DNA of 64,000 bases, from positions 558,001-622,000 of the forward strand of contig NZ_SNWQ01000001.1 of assembly GCF_004361855.1 (NCBI RefSeq). Reading direction: 5' to 3'. A program made the position numbers and the translations under genes. Of the stretch, positions 58,837 through 64,000 are shown one piece after another (within the stretch, counting starts at the first letter, position 1; each line of letters starts with the position of its first letter). Under the pieces are notes generated by a model. It was given only the letters and a program-made list of their open reading frames with translations, did not search any database and was not told the origin of the DNA. Origin of the DNA: Kribbella caucasensis (GTDB lineage: Bacteria > Actinomycetota > Actinomycetes > Propionibacteriales > Kribbellaceae).

Positions 58837-61062
58837 CTACTGGCTACCCGGGCCTTGGTTCCCCGGGGTCTGTGGTGTGTTCGTCTCCGTCGGCTCGCCG
58901 GTCGGGATCGTCGGCCAGGTCGGCGTCTCCCTCGTCTTGGTAGGCCGCGTCTTGGTCGGCGTGTTCGTCGGGGTCTGCGTCGGCTTGTTCGTCGGCTTGT
59001 TCGTCGGAGTCTGAGTCGGGGTCTGGGTCGGAAGGCTCGTCGGCGTCTGGGTCGGTGTGAAGGTCGGCGTGTTCTTGATGCTGTCCGGGTCCGGCTCGTC
59101 GAACTCCGTCTCCGCCTGCCCCGCCAACGCCGGCTCCATGTACGCCAGCCACGTCTTCACCGGCCAGTTGCCACCGAAGAAGGCCGGGTCACTGCTGTAC
59201 GGGTCCAGGTCGCTTTCACCGGTCTTGCCGGCCCGGTACAGCACCGAGGTCGAGAGCTCCGGTGTGTAGCCGGTCCACCAGGAGGTCAACGTGTCCGTGC
59301 AATCCTTGCAATCGTCGCCCTCCTTGGCGAACTCGGCCCTGTGCTCGACGGCCACACCACCGGCGGTACCGGTCTTACCGGCCACCGGGCGGCCGAGCTC
59401 CTTCGCGTCCTCGCCGGTGCCCTTCTGGACCACGTCCTGCAGCGCGTAGTTGACCAGCTTCGCGACCTCTTTGTCGATCATTTGCGTCGGCTTCAGCTTG
59501 TCGGCCGCGTTCCAGCGCATGGTCCCGGCCGCGGTCTTCACCGTCTTGATTGTGTGCACCGGGGCGTACATCCCACCCGCGGCGAAGGTCGCGTAGGCGT
59601 TGGCCATCTCGACCGGTGAGGCGTACGGATCCGGGCCGAGCACCGTGGCCGGGTTGTTCCGGCCGCGCTCGAGCGCCTGGGTCTTCGGGATTCCGGCCGC
59701 CTCGGCGGCGTCGACCAGCTTGGCCGGGCCGTTCTCCATCTGATTGTCGACCAGGTCGTAGAACGCCGTGTTGACGGACTGTTCGGTGGCCTTCAGCAAC
59801 GTGACGTCGCCGTAGTCCCTGTTGAACTCGTTGCCGAGTTCCTGGCCTTGGACCTCGATCGGGCTGTCACCCTGGTAGACGTCGTACAGGTCCCGGCCGT
59901 CCTTCAGCGCCGCCGCCACCGCGAACGGCTTGAACGACGATCCGGGTCTGGCCCGCAACGTTGCCCAGTTCAACTGGTTCTTCAGGAAGTCCGGGCCGCC
60001 GTACATCGCCACCAGTTCGCCGGTACCGGGTTTGACCGAGGCGATCCCGACGTGCAGGTCATTCTTCTTCTTCGGCAACCGCTTGACGCCGGCGGCAACG
60101 GCCTTGGACTGCAGGCCGAAGTCGAACGTGGTGACGACCCGCAGCCCACCGCCACTGATCTCGTCGTCGGGGATGCCGAGCCGCTCCAGCTCCTTGCGGG
60201 CCATGTCGAGCAGGAAACCCTTGGTCCCGGCGTATCGGCCGCCGCGGTCCTTCTTGTCCAGCGGCGGCAGCTTCTTGCTGGACTTGGCGTACGTCGCATC
60301 CGAGATGGTGCCGGTCTGCCGCATCCCGTCGAGCACGTACCTGTACCGCTCGAGGATCCGCTTCTGCGCCTCCGGCTTGTCCGGGTCGAAGTACGACGGG
60401 TTGTTCAGCACCGTCGCGAGAAAGGCGGCCTCGTCGACCGTGAGCCTTGCGGGATCCGGCTCGCTGAAGTAGGCGTCACCCGCCGCGGCGACGCCGTACG
60501 CGCCCTCACCGAAGTAGATGGTGTTCAGGTAGCCCTCAAGGATCTCCTTCTTGTCCGTCTGCCGGCTCAGCTTGGTGGCGATGAACAGTTCGGAGAACTT
60601 CCGGGAGAGGTTCCGCTCCTGGGTCAGGTACATGATCTTCACGTACTGCTGGGTGATCGTCGAACCACCCTGGAGCTGCTGACCGCGGGCGATGTTGAAC
60701 GCGGCCCGTGCCATACCGGACGGCGAGATACCCGGGTTGGTCCAGAAGGTGCGGTCCTCGGCCGCAACCACGGCATCTTGGACCGTTTTCGGGATTTTGG
60801 CCAGCGGTACCGTACGGCGGTTCTGCTCGAAGAAGGTGCCGAGCTCGGTCTTGCCGTCCGCGTAGTACACCGTGGTCGTGTTGGTCTGGAACGCCTTGTT
60901 CGGGTCCGGGATGTCGGTCGTCTGGTACCCGATGAAGAACGTTGCCGCCGCGCCGATGACGCCGAGGAAGAACAGGGCCGCCAGCCAGCCGAGGACGCGC
61001 AGGGCCCAGTGTTTCTTCTGGCGCGCGCGGGACGGGGCGGCCTTCCTACGAGCTTCACTCAC
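58837..61062 (-). CDS. class A penicillin-binding protein
   Basis: The 741-residue bifunctional enzyme has one N-terminal helix (about 22-46). The GT51 glycosyltransferase domain contains AAEDRTFWTNPGISPSGMARA and GGSTITQQYVK. The transpeptidase domain has SxxK in RPGSSFKPF (about residue 375), SVN near 415 and KTGT near 563. The last 60 residues are Thr/Pro repeats (PTQTPT) of unknown role, possibly spanning the wall. GTG at 61062. It polymerises and cross-links peptidoglycan. Confidence 0.95.
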   Translation of the reverse strand: MSEARRKAAPSRARQKKHWALRVLGWLAALFFLGVIGAAATFFIGYQTTDIPDPNKAFQTNTTTVYYADGKTELGTFFEQNRRTVPLAKIPKTVQDAVVAAEDRTFWTNPGISPSGMARAAFNIARGQQLQGGSTITQQYVKIMYLTQERNLSRKFSELFIATKLSRQTDKKEILEGYLNTIYFGEGAYGVAAAGDAYFSEPDPARLTVDEAAFLATVLNNPSYFDPDKPEAQKRILERYRYVLDGMRQTGTISDATYAKSSKKLPPLDKKDRGGRYAGTKGFLLDMARKELERLGIPDDEISGGGLRVVTTFDFGLQSKAVAAGVKRLPKKKNDLHVGIASVKPGTGELVAMYGGPDFLKNQLNWATLRARPGSSFKPFAVAAALKDGRDLYDVYQGDSPIEVQGQELGNEFNRDYGDVTLLKATEQSVNTAFYDLVDNQMENGPAKLVDAAEAAGIPKTQALERGRNNPATVLGPDPYASPVEMANAYATFAAGGMYAPVHTIKTVKTAAGTMRWNAADKLKPTQMIDKEVAKLVNYALQDVVQKGTGEDAKELGRPVAGKTGTAGGVAVEHRAEFAKEGDDCKDCTDTLTSWWTGYTPELSTSVLYRAGKTGESDLDPYSSDPAFFGGNWPVKTWLAYMEPALAGQAETEFDEPDPDSIKNTPTFTPTQTPTSLPTQTPTQTPTNKPTNKPTQTPTNTPTKTRPTKTRETPTWPTIPTGEPTETNTPQTPGNQGPGSQ

Positions 61063-61193
61063 TGTGCAATCCTCGACGATCTCGCTGAAGTCATTGCAGC
61101 CCAGACTACGGGTGGTGTGGTAACGCTCCTCGAACCGCTCCGGATCGTATCGCTACCACCGGTCACCCGGAAATCGCCGCCTATCACCGACAG

Positions 61194-62693
61194 TCATCGC
61201 CCGGTGACATGAGGCGCGAGCAGCGTGACCGCGAGCAGCGCGCCGGGGAAGCAGGCGAGGAACATGGTGAAGGTGTAGCCCATGATGTCTCGGGCCTTGA
61301 GGCCCAGGATCGCCAGTGTCGGCAGCATCCAGAACGGCTGCAGCAGGTTCGCGCTCGCCTCGCCGAGGTCATACACGACGACCATCCAGCCCGCGTCCAC
61401 CTTCAGCTCGTTGGCGGCCTCCAGCACATACGGCGCCTCGATCACCCACTTGCTGCCACCGCTGGGCACGAAGACCCCGAGGATGCACGAGTAGATCGCG
61501 ACCAGCGGCGGGAAGAAGAACTGGTTGCTCGCCTGCACCAACCAGCCGGCCAACCGGGCGGAGATGCCGGTGTAGGCGATCATCCCGAAGATGCCGCCGT
61601 AGAGCGGGAACTGCAGCAGTACGCCGGCCGCCGCCGGTGCGCCGTCCCGGACCGCCCGGGCCATCCGCCAAGGCCGCCAGTGCAGCAGCAGCGCAAGAAG
61701 GAACAGGATCAGGTTCACCGTGTTCAGGTCGAGCGCGTTGAAGAAGTTCTTCCCGTCGAAATAGCGGACCAGGTAGACCGCACCGAGCAACACGACCAGC
61801 AGGCTGAACAACGGGGAGTGCTCCAGCCAGTCGCCCGGCCGCCGCTGCTCCCCGTCCGATCCGTCCACCCGCTGTCCGTTGTACGCCGAACCTCGGCCGA
61901 TCAGGGGTCGTAGCTCGATGCCGAGCTGTTCCGCGGTCCGCGCGTTCTCCGCCCCCGGTGCGACGAACCACGCCATGCCCACGCCCACGCAGTACACGAA
62001 GAGCGTCGCGACCAGCGCCTGCCAGGTGAAGATGGTGTCGCTGAGCGGGATCACTCCGCTCGCGTGACCGGCCTCCCGGATCACCTCCTGCACCGGCGCC
62101 GGACTGCTGCTCGCACTCGCGACCTGGAGCGCGGCCGAACCGGACAGCCCCTGCGCCCAGACGGTACCGAGCCCGAGGAACGCCATCGCGCCGAGCGCCC
62201 GGTAGTCCGCCTTCGGTACGTTGCGGGCGACCTCGCGGGCGAGGATCGCGGCGAAGATGAGGCTGAACGCCCAGTTCAGGTACGACGCGAGCATGGCGAC
62301 CGCGGCCACGAACGCGACCGCCGTACGGGGTGTCTCGGGGACGCGGGCGAGTCGCATGATCAGCCGGGCGACCGGACCGCTGGTGGCGACGGCGTACCCG
62401 CCGACGATGATCATCGCCATCTGCAGGGTGAAGGTGATCAGGCTCCAGAAGCCGACGCCCCACGCGTCGATCAGGCCGAAGCCCTTGGTGGCGGCCGGGT
62501 CGTCCGGGCGTTTCAGCAGCGGCTCGCCGGTGACCAGGCCGAACAGCAGCACGACGAAGGTGCCGACCAGCACGAACCCGAACGCGTCGGGCAGCCACTT
62601 CTCGGTGAACGCGGTGAACCGCAGCGCGGTCCTGGCCAGCGGGCCCTCACCGGCGGTGCCGTGCTTCGCGTGCTTCCCATGGCTGTCGGCCAT
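61194..62693 (-). CDS. short-chain fatty acid transporter, AtoE family
   Basis: The 499-residue permease has about twelve helices and the AtoE pattern: FTEKWLPDAFGFVLVGTFVVLLFG, LQMAMIIVGGYAVATSGPVARLI, SYLNWAFSLIFAAILARE, QFPLYGGIFGMIAYTGISARLAGW and FVPSGGSKWVIEAPYVL. ATG at 62693 follows GGAGGG; an earlier start is less likely. It would import acetate to butyrate-like acids. A perfect dyad at 62799-62821 may control it. Confidence 0.92.
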   Translation of the reverse strand: MADSHGKHAKHGTAGEGPLARTALRFTAFTEKWLPDAFGFVLVGTFVVLLFGLVTGEPLLKRPDDPAATKGFGLIDAWGVGFWSLITFTLQMAMIIVGGYAVATSGPVARLIMRLARVPETPRTAVAFVAAVAMLASYLNWAFSLIFAAILAREVARNVPKADYRALGAMAFLGLGTVWAQGLSGSAALQVASASSSPAPVQEVIREAGHASGVIPLSDTIFTWQALVATLFVYCVGVGMAWFVAPGAENARTAEQLGIELRPLIGRGSAYNGQRVDGSDGEQRRPGDWLEHSPLFSLLVVLLGAVYLVRYFDGKNFFNALDLNTVNLILFLLALLLHWRPWRMARAVRDGAPAAAGVLLQFPLYGGIFGMIAYTGISARLAGWLVQASNQFFFPPLVAIYSCILGVFVPSGGSKWVIEAPYVLEAANELKVDAGWMVVVYDLGEASANLLQPFWMLPTLAILGLKARDIMGYTFTMFLACFPGALLAVTLLAPHVTGR

Positions 62694-62798
62694 GACCCTC
62701 CGCTCCTGGACCACGACTCGGTGTCAGCTGAATAACGCCGCACGGCGGCTGACGTAACAGGTTTCGCTGAGCCGGGCGGCGGCCATCACTGTGACCGA

Positions 62799-62821
62799 GC
62801 TGACAAAGTCGACCTTTGTCA
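62799..62821. promoter_or_regulatory. palindrome upstream of AtoE
   Basis: CTGACAAAG and CTTTGTCAG form a perfect 9-bp dyad around TCGAC, 106 bases from the AtoE start and 108 from PadR. It is likely an operator for a dimeric regulator not encoded in the window. Confidence 0.55.
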
Positions 62822-62862
62822 GTAGTTGTGCACAGGATTCGCCATGCTTACAGTGGCAGCAC

Positions 62863-62883
62863 GATGTATCGAACCGATACATC
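62863..62883. promoter_or_regulatory. PadR-type operator
   Basis: GATGTATCG-AAC-CGATACATC is a perfect 9-bp dyad with a 3-base spacer, 46 bases before the PadR GTG. It should be the PadR autoregulatory site. Confidence 0.75.
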
Positions 62884-62928
62884 AGGTCATGACAAACTAG
62901 GCAGACCTTCCGAAAGGAGGCGAGGTCA

Positions 62929-63507
62929 GTGGGAAACCGCAGCGGGGTCCTTGAGCTCGCCGTACTCGGTCTGCTGCACGAAGCGCCGATGCACGGTTAC
63001 GAGCTCCGCAAGCGCGTCAACGCCCAGTTCGGCTGGGGACGCGTGCTGTCCTTCGGGTCGCTCTACCCGTGTCTGAAGGCAATGCTCCGCAACGACCTGA
63101 TCTCGGCCGACGCCGGTACGCCGGACGGCCGCAGGCAGAAGATCGTCTACACGATCACGGCTGACGGGAAGGACTACTTCGCGCACGCCATGCACGACGC
63201 GGGTCCGTCGGCGTGGGAGGACGACACGTTCGGTGTCCGGTTCTCCTTCTTCGGCCGGACCGACCCGGCCACCCGGTTGCGCATCCTCGAGGGCCGGCGG
63301 GCCCGGATGGAGGAGCGGCTGGCCAACTTCCGGGCGGCGATGAGCCGGACGGCGGAACGGGTCGACGCGTACACCCTCGAGCTGCAACGGCACGGCCTGG
63401 AGTCGGCCGAGCGCGAGGTCCGCTGGCTGAACGAGCTGATCGACGGCGAACGCCGGCAGCAACGGTCCCCTGACCAGCAACTACCGCCTGTAACACCCCC
63501 CAACTAA
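62929..63507 (+). CDS. PadR-family regulator
   Basis: The 192-residue regulator has the PadR winged helix ([51 protein letters not shown]). A C-terminal coiled-coil dimerisation part contains [27 protein letters not shown] at 62929 has AAAGGAGG upstream. It sits ten bases before inositol-3-phosphate synthase, a pairing common in actinobacteria, so it probably controls myo-inositol production. Confidence 0.92.
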   Translation: MGNRSGVLELAVLGLLHEAPMHGYELRKRVNAQFGWGRVLSFGSLYPCLKAMLRNDLISADAGTPDGRRQKIVYTITADGKDYFAHAMHDAGPSAWEDDTFGVRFSFFGRTDPATRLRILEGRRARMEERLANFRAAMSRTAERVDAYTLELQRHGLESAEREVRWLNELIDGERRQQRSPDQQLPPVTPPN

Positions 63508-63517
63508 GGAGTTCCAG

Positions 63518-64000
63518 ATGACTTCGATCCGCGTAGCGATCGTCGGTGTCGGCAACTGCGCCAGCTCGCTCGTCCAGGGCGTGCACTACTACCGCGATGC
63601 GAAGCCAACCGAGCGCGTCCCCGGCCTGATGCACGTCGTGTTCGGCGACTACCACGTCAGCGACGTCGAGTTCGTCGCCGCCTTCGACGTGGACGGCAAG
63701 AAGGTCGGCCTGGACCTCGCCGACGCGATCGGCGCCAGCGAGAACAACACGATCAAGATCTGCGACGTACCGCCGACCGGCATCACCGTGCAGCGCGGTC
63801 ACACCCTGGACGGGCTGGGCAAGTACTACCGCGAGACCATCACCGAGTCCGACGCCGAGCCGGCCGACGTGGTCGCCACCCTGCGCGAGGCCGCCGTCGA
63901 CGTACTGGTCTGCTACCTGCCGGTCGGCTCGGAGCAGGCGGCGAAGTTCTACGCCCAGTGCGCGATCGACGCCGGCGTCGCCTTCGTCAACGCGCTGCCG
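63518..64000 (+). CDS. ino1: inositol-3-phosphate synthase, 5' part
   Basis: The first 161 residues are present; the gene continues past the right edge. It begins [24 protein letters not shown] with the NAD-binding loop, and has [20 protein letters not shown] and [27 protein letters not shown] as in actinobacterial Ino1. The enzyme makes inositol phosphate from glucose 6-phosphate for phosphatidylinositol and mycothiol. ATG at 63518 follows AAGGAG by seven bases. It is cotranscribed with PadR. Confidence 0.96.
   Translation, partial: MTSIRVAIVGVGNCASSLVQGVHYYRDAKPTERVPGLMHVVFGDYHVSDVEFVAAFDVDGKKVGLDLADAIGASENNTIKICDVPPTGITVQRGHTLDGLGKYYRETITESDAEPADVVATLREAAVDVLVCYLPVGSEQAAKFYAQCAIDAGVAFVNALP

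Noticed and set aside
58880-59080. repeat array in non-coding DNA
   Set aside because: The repeated pattern encodes the Thr/Pro tail of the penicillin-binding protein and is explained by that.
1-64000. tRNA or rRNA genes
   Set aside because: No cloverleaf with a T-loop sequence and no ribosomal RNA signature was found by reading both strands.

Overview
High-GC actinobacterial chromosome segment. Gene content and style (GTG starts, ATGA overlaps, the rpsF-ssb-rpsR-rplI and dnaB blocks, MsiK, FemX, inositol-phosphate synthase, a class 3 DnaB intein) fit the Propionibacteriales and most resemble Kribbella. The genus is an inference from remembered gene content, not from a search. Ribosomal/replication genes of this kind usually lie within some tens of kilobases of oriC in actinobacteria.

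Layout. 1-15.8 kb: small accessory modules, most pairing a regulator with a divergent target: a DrrAB-type ABC exporter, an AraC regulator facing an NmrA/DUF1772/hydrolase operon, LysR facing an MFS pump, ArsR with a tandem SRPBCC protein, an orphan MsiK-type sugar ATPase, a WYL regulator facing a flavin oxidase, and MerR facing DoxX. 15.9-22.2 kb: a DUF2786 protein, dnaB carrying two inteins of different mechanistic class, a DnaA-box-like cluster and a MATE pump. 22.3-37.0 kb: a charged coiled-coil protein, a YrdB/TetR pair, then a nine-gene minus-strand operon encoding a type IV secretion-like machine (degenerate P-loop protein, VirB2-like pilin, VirB8-like, two VirB6/TrbL-like, SCO6880-like, VirB4-like with a class 3 intein, VirD4-like, DUF4913). 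A divergent plus-strand pair (membrane-anchored propeller protein and a small secreted repeat protein) lies beside it. 37.1-38.9 kb: rplI, rpsR, ssb, rpsF. 39-46.6 kb: exporters, endonuclease IV, short-chain dehydrogenases and their regulators. 46.8-48.9 kb: a FemX-like aminoacyl transferase coupled to an alanine-racemase-like protein. 49-57.6 kb: VOC protein, methyltransferase behind a MerR/SoxR-type promoter, glutaminase with an animal-like N-terminal domain, a large secreted GH92 alpha-mannosidase and a truncated transglutaminase. 57.6-64 kb: GT-C mannosyltransferase, class A penicillin-binding protein, AtoE-type fatty-acid transporter, PadR regulator and the start of inositol-3-phosphate synthase.

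The most unusual region is 17.3-37 kb. Two different P-loop ATPases, DnaB and the VirB4-like protein, carry homologous class 3 (W-C-T motif) inteins at the same place in Walker A (GK|S). DnaB carries a second, C1-type intein with a LAGLIDADG endonuclease whose DNA is a GC mosaic that runs into the extein. The secretion-like operon separates rplI from dnaB, which are normally close, and no relaxase, integrase or oriT is visible. That suggests a resident chromosomal machine rather than a recent conjugative element.
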